This document shows positions 8,531 to 16,670 of a DNA stretch of 39,898 bases, piece by piece. The position numbers were made by a program, and so were the translations under genes. The stretch is from Victivallis vadensis (GTDB taxonomy: Bacteria > Verrucomicrobiota > Lentisphaeria > Victivallales > GWF2-50-93), in assembly GCA_945883805.1 (NCBI GenBank), contig CAMCYE010000018.1, forward strand, positions 1 through 39,898, read 5' to 3'. How positions within the stretch are numbered: the stretch's first letter is position 1; each line of letters opens with the position of its first letter. The notes beneath the pieces were generated by a model that had not been told where the DNA came from, ran no database searches, and saw only the letters and a program-made list of their open reading frames with translations.

Positions 8531-8560
8531 TTGACTAAACGGATTTCCGCTCAATATTAT
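8531..8560 (+). promoter_or_regulatory. Sigma-70-type promoter of the small basic protein gene
   Basis: TTGACT at 8531-8536 and TATTAT at 8555-8560 with an 18-bp spacer, placing the transcript start about 35 bp before the ribosome-binding site of the gene at 8601. Confidence 0.55.
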
Positions 8561-8600
8561 GGGGCTTTGGAAATAAAACTGAAACTTGAGGAGATTTGAC

Positions 8601-8756
8601 ATGGCAAGACATTCAAGCCTGAAAAATACAAGCACGATAAAGGCAAAGAGAAATGTGCTCAAGAGATTCGAGCGCATAGACATTCTCAGCAAGACCGGCC
8701 GCTGGAAGCAGGGCGACAAAGTTCTCGGCCTTCCCAAGACCAAGAACGTAGAATAA
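8601..8756 (+). CDS. Small basic protein, PVC-superphylum conserved type
   Basis: A 51-residue gene: MARHSSLKNTST..., then KRNVLKRFERIDIL, then GRWKQGD, ending LGLPKTKNVE. The pattern R-N-V-L-K-R-F-E-R-(I/V)-x-x-L and the closing GLPKTK are those of the small basic protein family I know from Chlamydiae, Verrucomicrobia and Lentisphaerae, which has been proposed as a signature protein of the PVC group. GAGGAG sits 7 bases before the ATG, a promoter lies at 8531-8560, and a strong terminator follows at 8779, so it is a single-gene unit. With about 14 Lys/Arg residues it probably binds nucleic acid, possibly ribosomal RNA; this is inference. The frame on the opposite strand here is not real. Confidence 0.85.
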   Translation: MARHSSLKNTSTIKAKRNVLKRFERIDILSKTGRWKQGDKVLGLPKTKNVE

Positions 8757-8778
8757 TCAGACGTATTTCATCACTACA

Positions 8779-8815
8779 GGGGATACCGGTTTTCCGGTAT
8801 CCCCTTTTATTTTAC
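8779..8815 (+). terminator. Rho-independent terminator of the small basic protein gene
   Basis: A perfect 11-bp stem, GGGGATACCGG with CCGGTATCCCC (8779-8789 and 8794-8804), TTTT loop, followed by TTTTATTTTAC. It begins 23 bp after the stop codon. Confidence 0.9.
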
Positions 8816-8839
8816 ATATTCAGCGGTACCTTATAATAA
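8811..8839 (+). promoter_or_regulatory. Candidate promoter for the exported protein gene at 8890
   Basis: TTTACA at 8811-8816 and TAATAA at 8834-8839 are 17 bp apart; TATAAT at 8832-8837 overlaps the latter with a 15-bp spacer. It lies between a terminator and the next gene, which needs its own promoter. Confidence 0.4.
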
Positions 8840-8889
8840 TCAGCCCTTTGAAACGTTTTCCGTGTTTGAAATTTCAAAAAGGAGGATAC

Positions 8890-9651
8890 ATGAAATCCAA
8901 AGTACTGCTTTCAATCTTATTCAGCTTCTCCATGACGCTCCTGAACCAGGTCAATGCCGGGACAATTTCCTTCAAGGAGAAAGACGGCTCCATAACGACA
9001 CTGGCAAATGTTGATATCGTATCCATAAAAGACGGATATATTGTCATAGAAAAAGACAAGAAGAGAAGGTCTTTCGCATTAGGGAGCATTTCCTCGTTTT
9101 CACCTTCCGACACTTCATCGGCCGGAGGCTCCATTCCCGGGGAATTTAGCGATTACACCATCGGAGCACTGGATGTGAAAGCACCCACCAAGGGAACCGA
9201 CAAGGATGGCAAATCCTCGTCATTCGAAATCAGCTACTCGGTCACCAGGACCAACTCGGCAATCAACAGGATAAAGACCCCGTACGTGTATCTTTACGTA
9301 CTCTTGCCGCCAAGCAATGATTCCGTAGAACGGGAAATCCTGAGTTTTTCCTATCCAAGCAAGGCAAAACCAAAGGGCAAAGGATATGATGAGGCCGCCA
9401 TCATAGAAGTGGTGAATAAATTCGACAGGCCGATCCGGGATGAAACGGAGTATGACAGGGATCGCAGGAGCAATCTGAAAAGCTTTGGTGATGAAACTGT
9501 GAAATTCGATCTGAAAGGCGTAAAATCCCGCAGGATCCTCGCCTATCACGTTGAAATATGGGGAAACGACTCCATTGTCGCCAAAAAAGACTGGGAAGAT
9601 GATTTCAGCACGAATATCAGGGCCAAAGACAAATGGTGGCAGAAATACTAA
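8890..9651 (+). CDS. Exported protein of unknown function
   Basis: The start at 8890 is set by AAGGAGG four bases upstream; an ATG at 8848 would precede this site and is rejected. 253 residues. The N terminus (MKSKVLLSILFSFSMTLLNQVNAG) is a clear signal peptide with a likely cut after VNA. The mature part starts with a short beta-rich segment (TISFKEKDGSITTLANVDIVSIKDGYIVIEK, limited to its pattern of alternating residues), a Ser/Gly linker, and a larger domain (about 85-250) rich in beta strands and charged residues, ending in the DKWWQKY tail. No catalytic motif is seen. I do not recognise the family; PVC genomes carry many such periplasmic proteins. Confidence 0.75.
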   Translation: MKSKVLLSILFSFSMTLLNQVNAGTISFKEKDGSITTLANVDIVSIKDGYIVIEKDKKRRSFALGSISSFSPSDTSSAGGSIPGEFSDYTIGALDVKAPTKGTDKDGKSSSFEISYSVTRTNSAINRIKTPYVYLYVLLPPSNDSVEREILSFSYPSKAKPKGKGYDEAAIIEVVNKFDRPIRDETEYDRDRRSNLKSFGDETVKFDLKGVKSRRILAYHVEIWGNDSIVAKKDWEDDFSTNIRAKDKWWQKY

Positions 9652-9683
9652 GGCAGGCTTTGCCCGCAACCCAAAAGAAGCCA

Positions 9684-9939
9684 TAAATTAGGCTGCCCGA
9701 GTCCGAAACGTTAAATAATTTGAACATCGAACATTGAATCCGCCGCGGCGGAAACTTCCAACTTCAAATGAACCTACATTTTGCTTATAAGACGGCAAAA
9801 TGTACTAAGAAGCCGATGTTTAGAGGAGATTGTCTCTAAAACCGGGGTTCACCCCGAGACCTAGAGGTGCTCGGGGCGAATTCAGTTTTAATTCGATGTT
9901 CAAAGTTGAATGTTGGATGTTCATTTCTTTGAAATTCCT
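9684..9939. repeat. Conserved-end element with GAACATCGAACATTGAA-type interior
   Basis: The left end ATAAATTAGGCTGCCCGAG and right end TCTTTGAAATTCCTTT fit the element family at 5420 and 29574. The interior has copies of GAACAT(C/T)GAA, its inverse TTCGATGTTCAAAGTTGAATG, a perfect 9-bp hairpin ACATTTTGC/GCAAAATGT (9776-9784 with 9795-9803), and CCCCGAG...CTCGGGG. It fills the gap between the exported protein and the sigma factor; no gene is seen in it. Confidence 0.6.
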
Positions 9940-9994
9940 TTTTTTCAGTGATTCCGTCTCTCCCGAACAATAATATAAATGCCTTAAACGTTAT

Positions 9995-10588
9995 ATGTAT
10001 GGAAATATGGAAAACGGTTTAAAAAAAGAGTTGTCCGATTCCGAACTGATAAACAGTTTTCTGAAAGATGAACTTTATGCGTTTGAGGCGTTGTATGAAA
10101 GATACAGGAAACAGTTATATGCCTATCTCTACCGGCTGCTGCCGGGACAGCATGCCCTCGTTGAAGACATATTCCAGCAGACTTGGATCAAGGTCATCAA
10201 TCAGTTGCACGGCTATAGGCACAACCAGAAGTTCCTCGCCTGGGTCATCAGGATATCGCACAACCTCGCAATCGACCATTTCAGAAAGACAAAACGGGAA
10301 GGGCAGAATGATTTCGGAGACGACAAAAACCCTCTTTTGTCGGACGAAAAATATGAACCCTGGAAAAATATTGACAGGGCCGAGCTTTCCGAAGCCCTCG
10401 AAGACTGCATGCGGAAACTGCCAGCTGATCAAAGGGAGGTTTTCCTGTTGCGTCAGGACGATATCAGCTTCAAGGAAATTGCTGAAATACAGAAATGCTC
10501 AATCAATACGGCCCTGGGCAGAATGCAGTATGCCCTCAGAAACATGCAAAAACAACTTTCCGAATGGAATAATAAAGGGAACCTCTAA
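9995..10588 (+). CDS. ECF-type RNA polymerase sigma factor
   Basis: 197 residues (193 if translation begins at the next ATG, 10007). Sigma region 2 is seen at about residues 25-95 (FEALYERYRKQLYAYLYRLL, then VEDIFQQTWIKVI and RISHNLAIDHFRKTKR) and region 4 at 135-190 (LPADQREVFLLRQDDISFKEIAEIQKCS, read in parts, followed by GRMQYALRNM). It would direct polymerase to a stress or envelope regulon. No good ribosome-binding site is visible before either ATG. The stop codon is embedded in the 16-mer AAAGGGAACCTCTAAA, which recurs just before the gene at 12069. It heads a three-gene cluster with a zinc-binding anti-sigma-like protein. Confidence 0.9.
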   Translation: MYGNMENGLKKELSDSELINSFLKDELYAFEALYERYRKQLYAYLYRLLPGQHALVEDIFQQTWIKVINQLHGYRHNQKFLAWVIRISHNLAIDHFRKTKREGQNDFGDDKNPLLSDEKYEPWKNIDRAELSEALEDCMRKLPADQREVFLLRQDDISFKEIAEIQKCSINTALGRMQYALRNMQKQLSEWNNKGNL

Positions 10589-10604
10589 AAGGAGTTGAAG
10601 CAAA

Positions 10605-11105
10605 ATGAACTGCGAAAAAGCGAAAAATCTTATTCTTTCAGGCGCCAATACGGACGAAAAGCTTGAAGAGCACATCGCCTCATGCGACGGATGCCGGAAC
10701 ATCGCTTCAGTCTGGGCATCGCTTAAAGACATAAGGCCTGCCGTAATTCCGGAACCCCCAAGGGATCTCGATTTCAAAATACGCGGGGCGGCAGCAGATT
10801 TTCTTGAAAACAGAAAAATCAGTTACAGGGTGTTTACACACAGGATATTCATGTATGCGACAGCGGCATGCTGTGTAGTTGTTACTTGGTTTGCACTTGA
10901 CAACATCGGCACTCAGGGCAGGACAGAAAGAGGCGGTTCCGTTCGTTCAGGAGCAATATCATGGTCAAATATCGACATGGAGAAGGATTTCTTCGAATTG
11001 ACAGCTGAACTCGAACTGGGTATTCAAAACATCTATTCGGGAAACAATACCGACAACGACAACGAGAAAGATGCCGAGGATTCGATCCCCGACCTGTCAA
11101 TATAA
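10605..11105 (+). CDS. Membrane-bound zinc-finger anti-sigma factor-like protein
   Basis: 166 residues. His23, Cys27 and Cys30 (EEHIASCDGC) form the H-x3-C-x2-C motif of zinc-containing anti-sigma domains. A single membrane segment lies at about 81-98 (IFMYATAACCVVVTWFAL), which puts the N-terminal sigma-binding part in the cytoplasm and an acidic tail (DNDNEKDAEDSIPDLS) outside. AAGGAG precedes the ATG, 16 bp after the sigma factor stop. Its position makes the neighbouring ECF factor its probable target. The linker between zinc motif and membrane is short, so the sigma-binding domain may be reduced. Confidence 0.8.
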   Translation: MNCEKAKNLILSGANTDEKLEEHIASCDGCRNIASVWASLKDIRPAVIPEPPRDLDFKIRGAAADFLENRKISYRVFTHRIFMYATAACCVVVTWFALDNIGTQGRTERGGSVRSGAISWSNIDMEKDFFELTAELELGIQNIYSGNNTDNDNEKDAEDSIPDLSI

Positions 11106-11130
11106 AAATAAATTCAAGGAGGCATATATC

Positions 11131-11736
11131 ATGGCCATTTGCAGATTGTTTATTATAGCGGTCGCGCTGTCGGCCCTTTCACTCGTTCCGCAAAGACTTC
11201 TGGCGGCAGATGCGCAGAAGCCGACAGATTCCAGACCCAGCGTCAAACCTGCGGACAAGTCGCCTGTGAACAAAACCACGGCAGTCAATCCGGGCAAAGG
11301 CGGATCAGACGCTTCGGCCGACAAGGACAGAGGCGGGCTTTTCAGAAAATTCATAACAGACCTTTCACAAGAGGATTTTGAAAAACTCAAAAAACTCAAC
11401 AAGGACAATCCAGAAGCATTCAGGGAGGAACTGAGGAAAAGGATGGAATCCAAAAGAAGCGAACTTGAAGAACAAAACGGCAAAGCAAGCGAACTTGCCG
11501 AGAAATTCCGCAAAGTCCAAGGCGACAACGAAAAAGCAAAGATTAAATCCGATTTGAGGGATTCAGTGAAAGAGGAATTCGAGAGGAAGATGGAAATGAA
11601 CAGGAAACGTCTTGAACAGGCTGAAAAACAGCTCGGAGAATTCAGGGCGAAACTTGATGAGCGCAGAACCAAGGCCGACGAAATAATCAATGGCAGGGTC
11701 AACGACCTACTGAAAGACCCCGGCATGAAGTGGTAA
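11131..11736 (+). CDS. Exported coiled-coil protein of the sigma factor cluster
   Basis: The start at 11131 follows AAGGAGG by eight bases and opens a signal peptide (MAICRLFIIAVALSALSLVPQRLLAA). 201 residues. After a Lys/Pro/Ser-rich linker (about 27-68), the rest is one long charged helix region (about 80-195; FEKLKKLNKDNPEAFREELR, then repeated K/E/R/L runs) that should form a coiled coil in the periplasm. It could be the signal-sensing partner of the anti-sigma protein or a regulon product. There is no enzyme motif. A hairpin terminator follows immediately. Confidence 0.75.
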   Translation: MAICRLFIIAVALSALSLVPQRLLAADAQKPTDSRPSVKPADKSPVNKTTAVNPGKGGSDASADKDRGGLFRKFITDLSQEDFEKLKKLNKDNPEAFREELRKRMESKRSELEEQNGKASELAEKFRKVQGDNEKAKIKSDLRDSVKEEFERKMEMNRKRLEQAEKQLGEFRAKLDERRTKADEIINGRVNDLLKDPGMKW

Positions 11737-11775
11737 GAGCCATAATTTTTCAGGACTGAAAAATGGTTCTTTCTT
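11737..11775 (+). terminator. Rho-independent terminator of the sigma factor cluster
   Basis: GAGCCATAATTTTTCAG pairs with CTGAAAAATGGTTC across a GA loop, with a two-base bulge and one G-T pair, followed by TTTCTT. It starts directly after the stop codon at 11736. Confidence 0.7.
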
Positions 11776-11905
11776 AAAATGAGGGGGTAATAGTGTATAC
11801 CCCTCCAAGATGGGTTGCGTTATATTCCAGACATTCAAAGAAATCAATTTGAACATCCAATATCCAATTATTTTCATATTTTGTGTGTTGACCCACTTAA
11901 AATGA

Positions 11906-12058
11906 GAGGGAACCTAGAAAATTAATTCAACATGCGATTTCTTAGAGGTTCCCTCTATTCTTACAGTCGTCCCCATTGCAAAACTTTTTTCCCATCGTAC
12001 TTTTATGCGGTTTACCGGACATGAAATCGGAAACAGATGTTTAAAGGGAACCTCTAAA
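11906..12058. repeat. GAGGGAACCT inverted repeat and its direct copy
   Basis: GAGGGAACCT at 11906-11915 and AGGTTCCCTC at 11946-11955 form a 10-bp inverted repeat with a 30-base centre. A further direct copy, AAAGGGAACCTCTAAA, lies at 12043-12058, identical to 10574-10589 at the sigma factor stop. The rest of 11776-12068 is AT-rich with no gene that I can support. Confidence 0.65.
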
Positions 12059-12068
12059 GCCTTGAAAT

Positions 12069-14102
12069 ATGAAAACTTTTCAAAAAATATTTTTATCATG
12101 TCTATGCCTGCTCATCTGCTCTGCGGCAAGTGCCGGTGCGGCTGACAGTCCTCCGCCCCAGCCTCAGAATAAAAAGATATCGGAACAGATAAAGGCCGAA
12201 AAAAGTTCCGAGGCGGGAAAACCTGCGGAAAACAAAAACACGGACGAAGGCAAGCCGTGGATTGCCGTGCATGATTTCTCCATCGCCCCCTCTCTTGCCG
12301 AATGGGGCCTGAACGGCTGGGATATTGCGGAGAAATTCGAAAATGAACTCACACAGCAGTCGGACTACAGAATCATCACCCGCGCGAAAATCGCAAAAGT
12401 CCTGAAAGAGCAGAAGGTCGGGTCAAGCGGCGCACTCGAAGCTTCCAAATTCGGAGAGATAGTCGGGGCCGATTATATTGTCACCGGACAGATAGACCAG
12501 AAAGGCAACAAGCTTACCATCATCGCAAAGATGATTGACGTCAAAAGGGAGACCGGAAAGATAATAAAAAGCTATGATCTCTCAATGAGGCTGCTCGCAG
12601 GAAAAGAGTCCCTGTCCAATATGCAGAAACTGATTGAGATACTCGCAGATAAGATCTCAATGAGTCCCGGAGATCTGCTGGACCACGGAACACTTAAACT
12701 GAAAGATGGCCATTACGAGGAGGCGGCGGAATCGTTCCGCGAAGTCCAGAACAGCATACCCCTTGACGAAATTAAAAAGCTCATAGAGAAATCAGGAAAC
12801 GAAAAGCCGGCTAATCTCCCGGAGAATCTGAAATCCAACGGAGGCCTTCTCGATTACGGCCTCGGTGAAATGAAAAAAGGAAACAGCAGGGAGGCCGCCA
12901 CCGCCTTCCTCAGGATAAAAGAATCCGGAGCATCCGGTGAAATAAGGAATTTCCTTGAACTTCATGACGCCCTCAAGAAAGTCGAGGCGAAGCTGAAGGA
13001 ACAGCAGGAGAAGCTCAAGTCTGTAATCGGAGAGGCCGACAGGCTTTTCCTCCAGGCCAAAGCAGCCCAGGACAAGGCGGAAAGCGAAATGACACCGGCA
13101 GAATTATGCGACAAGGCCCTGCTCCTCCTGGATTCCATGCTCGCCGATCCGAAAAGCTACCTCAACGAAGATTCAAGAGACGATGTAGAGGACATGATAA
13201 ACAAGATCAAGGCGTTCAAGACAAATGTCGCAGGCGGTCCGGTTCCAAGCAAAAAATGGATGATCCCGGACCTCAAAATGAATTTCGCGCCCGTCGCCCC
13301 GGGATTTTTCATGATGGGTTCCGACAAGGCGCCCGACGATGCCGACAACAAACCCCATCCCGTCAGCATCACCAAGCCGTTCTGGATCGGACTCTGTGAA
13401 GTCACAATCGGGCAGTTCCTTTATTTCCTCCAGAATCCGAACGGTGACGGGAATGAACCGAAAAAGGCCGACAAGGACAAGGAAATATTGTGGACCAACG
13501 ATTATTGCCCTATCACCAGGGAATATAAGATGAAGAGCGGCGGCGGCGATTTCTGGGGTGACGAGAATCAGCCCATCGTGGGAATAAACTGGAAAGCCGC
13601 CGACCAGTTCTGCAAATGGCTGACAAAGCGTGAATCTCTTGCGAAAAGGCTCCCGGACGGCTATGAATACCGGCTGCCTACGGAAGCGGAGTGGGAATAT
13701 GCCTGCCGCGCTTCCGCATCCAAGGACAAATCGGTTCCGCCATCGACATCATATTGTTTCGGGGACGATGCGGGCATACTGTCCGATTACGCCTGGTTCA
13801 AGTTGAATTCCGGCGGCAGGACTTTTCCGGCAGGGAAAAAGAAACCGAACGCCTGGGGTCTTTACGACATGCACGGGAACGTATGGGAATGGTGCCGCGA
13901 CTGGTACGACGGGCCATATCTCGAAATAGAGGTCAAGGATCCCAAAGGTTCCGACGCCTCAACCGACAATCTCAAAGTCCTGCGCGGCGGTTCATTCATG
14001 AGCGATGCAAACGAACTCGGAAGCTCCACCCGTTATTCGCTCGACTATAAAACCGCAAAGAAAAACATCGGCTTCCGGATCGTATGCGGCCCGAAGCTGT
14101 AA
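12069..14102 (+). CDS. Exported CsgG/FlgO-like protein with C-terminal FGE-sulfatase-type domain
   Basis: 677 residues with a signal peptide (MKTFQKIFLSCLCLLICSAASAG). A Lys/Glu/Pro linker is followed by a CsgG/FlgO-like domain at about 62-200 (KPWIAVHDFSIAP, RIITRAKIAKVLKEQ, GADYIVTGQID), which in known proteins assembles near the outer membrane. A helical, TPR-like part with coiled coil spans about 210-385. The C terminus (about 400-675) has the formylglycine-generating-enzyme fold: APGFFMMGSD, YRLPTEAEWEYACRA, GLYDMHGNVWEWCRDWYDGP, RGGSF, and NIGFRIV. The paired catalytic Cys residues of true FGE are missing after RGGSF, so this is probably a binding or structural version and not a sulfatase activator. 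It lies just after the sigma cluster and may belong to its regulon. No ribosome-binding site is clear. Confidence 0.8.
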   Translation: MKTFQKIFLSCLCLLICSAASAGAADSPPPQPQNKKISEQIKAEKSSEAGKPAENKNTDEGKPWIAVHDFSIAPSLAEWGLNGWDIAEKFENELTQQSDYRIITRAKIAKVLKEQKVGSSGALEASKFGEIVGADYIVTGQIDQKGNKLTIIAKMIDVKRETGKIIKSYDLSMRLLAGKESLSNMQKLIEILADKISMSPGDLLDHGTLKLKDGHYEEAAESFREVQNSIPLDEIKKLIEKSGNEKPANLPENLKSNGGLLDYGLGEMKKGNSREAATAFLRIKESGASGEIRNFLELHDALKKVEAKLKEQQEKLKSVIGEADRLFLQAKAAQDKAESEMTPAELCDKALLLLDSMLADPKSYLNEDSRDDVEDMINKIKAFKTNVAGGPVPSKKWMIPDLKMNFAPVAPGFFMMGSDKAPDDADNKPHPVSITKPFWIGLCEVTIGQFLYFLQNPNGDGNEPKKADKDKEILWTNDYCPITREYKMKSGGGDFWGDENQPIVGINWKAADQFCKWLTKRESLAKRLPDGYEYRLPTEAEWEYACRASASKDKSVPPSTSYCFGDDAGILSDYAWFKLNSGGRTFPAGKKKPNAWGLYDMHGNVWEWCRDWYDGPYLEIEVKDPKGSDASTDNLKVLRGGSFMSDANELGSSTRYSLDYKTAKKNIGFRIVCGPKL

Positions 14103-14137
14103 AAAAAGGATGAAAAAATGTTTAACGCTGGTGTTTT

Positions 14138-16615
14138 ATGATCAGACATTCAATATTCTTCGCGGCCGTATTAATGGTCGCCGGCACAATTTCAGGAGAT
14201 GAAACAAAGATGAATATCCTTCAGAATCCGGATTTTGACTTTCACGCTTTCACTAATCACCGCGATGGAAACGCAGAGAGCTTCAAATCTCACAATGTCG
14301 CATTTTGGAATACCGATGAATGGAATGATATCACCGTAATGAGGGAATCCCATGTTGATCCCAAGATAAGGCCTGCGTTTTCCGTGCATAACATGGTCTC
14401 TGTTCAGCCTGGCAGAAAAATATGGCAGTTTTTCACGCTCCCTGAAGCCGGGCTCGCACATGGCGAGAAGATAAGCCTGTCTGCAAACGGCTACCAGGAG
14501 AATGCCAACGCGTTAAAGGCGTCAGTCAAAATCCTGAAACTCGACAGCGAAGACGGAACGTGGACACCGGGAGATTTCGGATACTCAGACAAGCGCACTT
14601 TCCCAAAACACGCAAGAGGAGAACTTGTCGTTGCGAAAAGCCATGATGCCGTTTCAGATAAGACCGGCAGCGTAGAACTTAAAATCGAAGGTGTTGAAAT
14701 CATCGGCAAATTCACCGCAGGCAAGGAATCCCACTCTTCAGACGTGAATTCAATAGCAATCCGCGTTGAATTTGAAAATACCGGCAAAACCGGAGACGTG
14801 TGGGTTTATTCACCGAGCCTCAGCAAAGACACTGGAACACTGAGCGCCCCGTCACATGCACGGCCTATGACCGCATACTACAGGAACATCCCTAGGACAA
14901 TGCAAAAACTATGGAAGGGCGAAACCGTAAATATCGTTGTGATGGGATCAAGCATTGACAGAGGCAGCGCCAATCCACCCATGTACCTGTATAATGAAGA
15001 TCCTGATTCACCGGATTTTAAAAAACCCATATCCGAATCCTTATTTGACTCATCCAAAATAAACAGACCTGATCTGGACGGTCATTTTGGCCAGTGGCGA
15101 CACTACTTCAGCTATGGCGGCAGACTCAAACTTGAACTCATGAGAAAATTCAATCTGCCCGCAAGCAAAATATGCCTGGTATTCATGGCATGCGACGGGT
15201 CATGCGTGGGCGAAGCCCATTCGGGATTGAAGGAGTATTTTTCAATGTCCATTCCACCGTCCGAAGAAAGAACCGGACACAAGGCGGGGAGGAAATGGGA
15301 TGAGCTCCACCCTGGCCTGTCAACCCGTCCCCAGGGCTCCGCGCCCGATCTTGTCATTTTCGGAAGCGGCGCCAATGAAAAAACCGACACTCCCGACGAA
15401 GTGGCTGTTTATGAAGGGATGATAAGATGGATACAGCGCCATTACCCCAATACTGAATTCCTGTTCAGCCAGTTTCAAAATTATGGGGCATACACCTCCG
15501 CCATAGGAGATTTGCAGGCGCTGTCCCTTCGCTATCAAATACCATTCCTCGACTACGGCAAAGTCGGCGACGACCTTGCAAGATGGTGCAACAGATACGC
15601 GTTGATCCCTGCGGACGGACATCCACAGGCGGTCGTCCATTACCTCTGGTTCAAACAGATTGAGAAGGCGTTTGAATGCTGGGATCCGGTAATGCCCGGA
15701 ATCGCACAGCTGCAACTGCCCGAACGCGTCCACAGGAACTCCTATGGATGGGAAGGCGACATGGTCACCTACGACGAAAAAAGCGGACGCCTCAAGGGCG
15801 GCAAGTTCATATTTGACGACACCGCCGTAAACTGCTGGGGAAAGGTTGATGACAAGGTGGTACCGCAAGCTTTTGTCGACGGCAAAAAAGGCACCAACAT
15901 GCGGGTGAGCTATCCTGGAAGAGACATAAGGAATTCTTTTTACAGGCAGGGAAATTGCAGTTTGGGCGACAGGCATATACTGGAAATATCCGGACAGGGT
16001 GCCAAGCTGACATTTGCGGATGCCAAAATCTGTCCCGACAGACGGTTCTTTCCTGTAGATAACGGGCTCTGGAAAACCAGTCTTCCGGTTGTCGGATTCG
16101 AATCCGAATGGGGCGCGCCTTTCGGGAATAAACAAATACAGTTGAACAGCGGGGAAAGCCTTGAAATAAATGTTGTAGCCACCGATATCTCAATTGCTTA
16201 CGTAGATACTCCGCAGGGAGGCGACATGAAAGTTTCCGTTGACGGCGTGGAAAAGCTGTTGCAACCTGCAAATGTACCTTTCGTTGACATTGAAAAAACC
16301 GACAATTACATGGAAAATAAAAAAGCTGTGCTAAATCTGGGTTATGGTCTTCATCATGTTAAAATCGGGGCAGTCAAAGGGCCGGTGAACATATTGGGAC
16401 TATATACGTATGATTCACGTCCAAACAGGAATTTTGAAAGACGCCTGGCCGGCTTTGCGTCAGCAGGTGAAACAGTAAACTTCTCCCTTTCTTTCAAAAC
16501 ACGTCCGTTCGTGATATGCGGAAACGGCCTGCAAGCCAAAACACAGGACATCACCGCTGAAAAAGTGATATTCTCAGGGGCGGGACAAGGAACCTATGAA
16601 GTAATCGGAGAATAA
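14138..16615 (+). CDS. Secreted SGNH/GDSL-type hydrolase, multidomain
   Basis: 825 residues with a short signal peptide (MIRHSIFFAAVLMVAGTISG). Residues about 25-230 look like a beta-sandwich or carbohydrate-binding part (MNILQNPDFDFHAF...). The middle contains SGNH motifs: VVMGSSIDRGS near 267-277 (nucleophile Ser), VIFGSGANE near 406-414 (the Asn block), and PADGHPQAVVHYLWF near 491-505 (Asp and His). The C-terminal 300 residues are beta-rich and may be another accessory domain. Such proteins remove acetyl or other acyl groups from polysaccharides. The gene begins 35 bp after the CsgG/FGE-like gene and ends at a strong terminator, so they may share a transcript. The substrate is unknown. 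Confidence 0.72.
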   Translation: MIRHSIFFAAVLMVAGTISGDETKMNILQNPDFDFHAFTNHRDGNAESFKSHNVAFWNTDEWNDITVMRESHVDPKIRPAFSVHNMVSVQPGRKIWQFFTLPEAGLAHGEKISLSANGYQENANALKASVKILKLDSEDGTWTPGDFGYSDKRTFPKHARGELVVAKSHDAVSDKTGSVELKIEGVEIIGKFTAGKESHSSDVNSIAIRVEFENTGKTGDVWVYSPSLSKDTGTLSAPSHARPMTAYYRNIPRTMQKLWKGETVNIVVMGSSIDRGSANPPMYLYNEDPDSPDFKKPISESLFDSSKINRPDLDGHFGQWRHYFSYGGRLKLELMRKFNLPASKICLVFMACDGSCVGEAHSGLKEYFSMSIPPSEERTGHKAGRKWDELHPGLSTRPQGSAPDLVIFGSGANEKTDTPDEVAVYEGMIRWIQRHYPNTEFLFSQFQNYGAYTSAIGDLQALSLRYQIPFLDYGKVGDDLARWCNRYALIPADGHPQAVVHYLWFKQIEKAFECWDPVMPGIAQLQLPERVHRNSYGWEGDMVTYDEKSGRLKGGKFIFDDTAVNCWGKVDDKVVPQAFVDGKKGTNMRVSYPGRDIRNSFYRQGNCSLGDRHILEISGQGAKLTFADAKICPDRRFFPVDNGLWKTSLPVVGFESEWGAPFGNKQIQLNSGESLEINVVATDISIAYVDTPQGGDMKVSVDGVEKLLQPANVPFVDIEKTDNYMENKKAVLNLGYGLHHVKIGAVKGPVNILGLYTYDSRPNRNFERRLAGFASAGETVNFSLSFKTRPFVICGNGLQAKTQDITAEKVIFSGAGQGTYEVIGE

Positions 16616-16616
16616 T

Positions 16617-16643
16617 CTTCCCGGAGAATCCGGAAGGTTTTTT
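16617..16643 (+). terminator. Rho-independent terminator after the SGNH hydrolase gene
   Basis: CTTCCCGGA and TCCGGAAG form a stem with one bulged C and a GAA loop (16617-16636), followed by TTTTTT at 16638-16643, two bases after the stop codon. Confidence 0.85.
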
Positions 16644-16670
16644 ATCATAAATTTACGAAGGAAATTTATA

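Noticed and set aside
8231..8743. Minus-strand open frame of 170 codons
   Set aside because: It runs through a palindromic repeat and antisense to the small basic protein gene, which has a ribosome-binding site, promoter and terminator on the plus strand.
11078..11100. tRNA-like GGATTCGATCC (T-loop-like)
   Set aside because: It lies in the end of the anti-sigma-like coding sequence and has no matching acceptor, D or anticodon arms.
12043..12069. ECF promoter reading of GGGAACC before the CsgG/FGE-like gene
   Set aside because: A -35 box there would place the -10 box at or after the ATG, so it cannot be a standard promoter for that start.
14005..14202. Small plus-strand frame between the CsgG/FGE-like and SGNH genes
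   Set aside because: It overlaps the ends of both real genes in another frame and has no ribosome-binding site.
15320..16135. Long minus-strand frame of 271 codons inside the SGNH gene
   Set aside because: The plus-strand gene has a signal peptide, SGNH motifs and a terminator; the minus frame has no recognisable motif.
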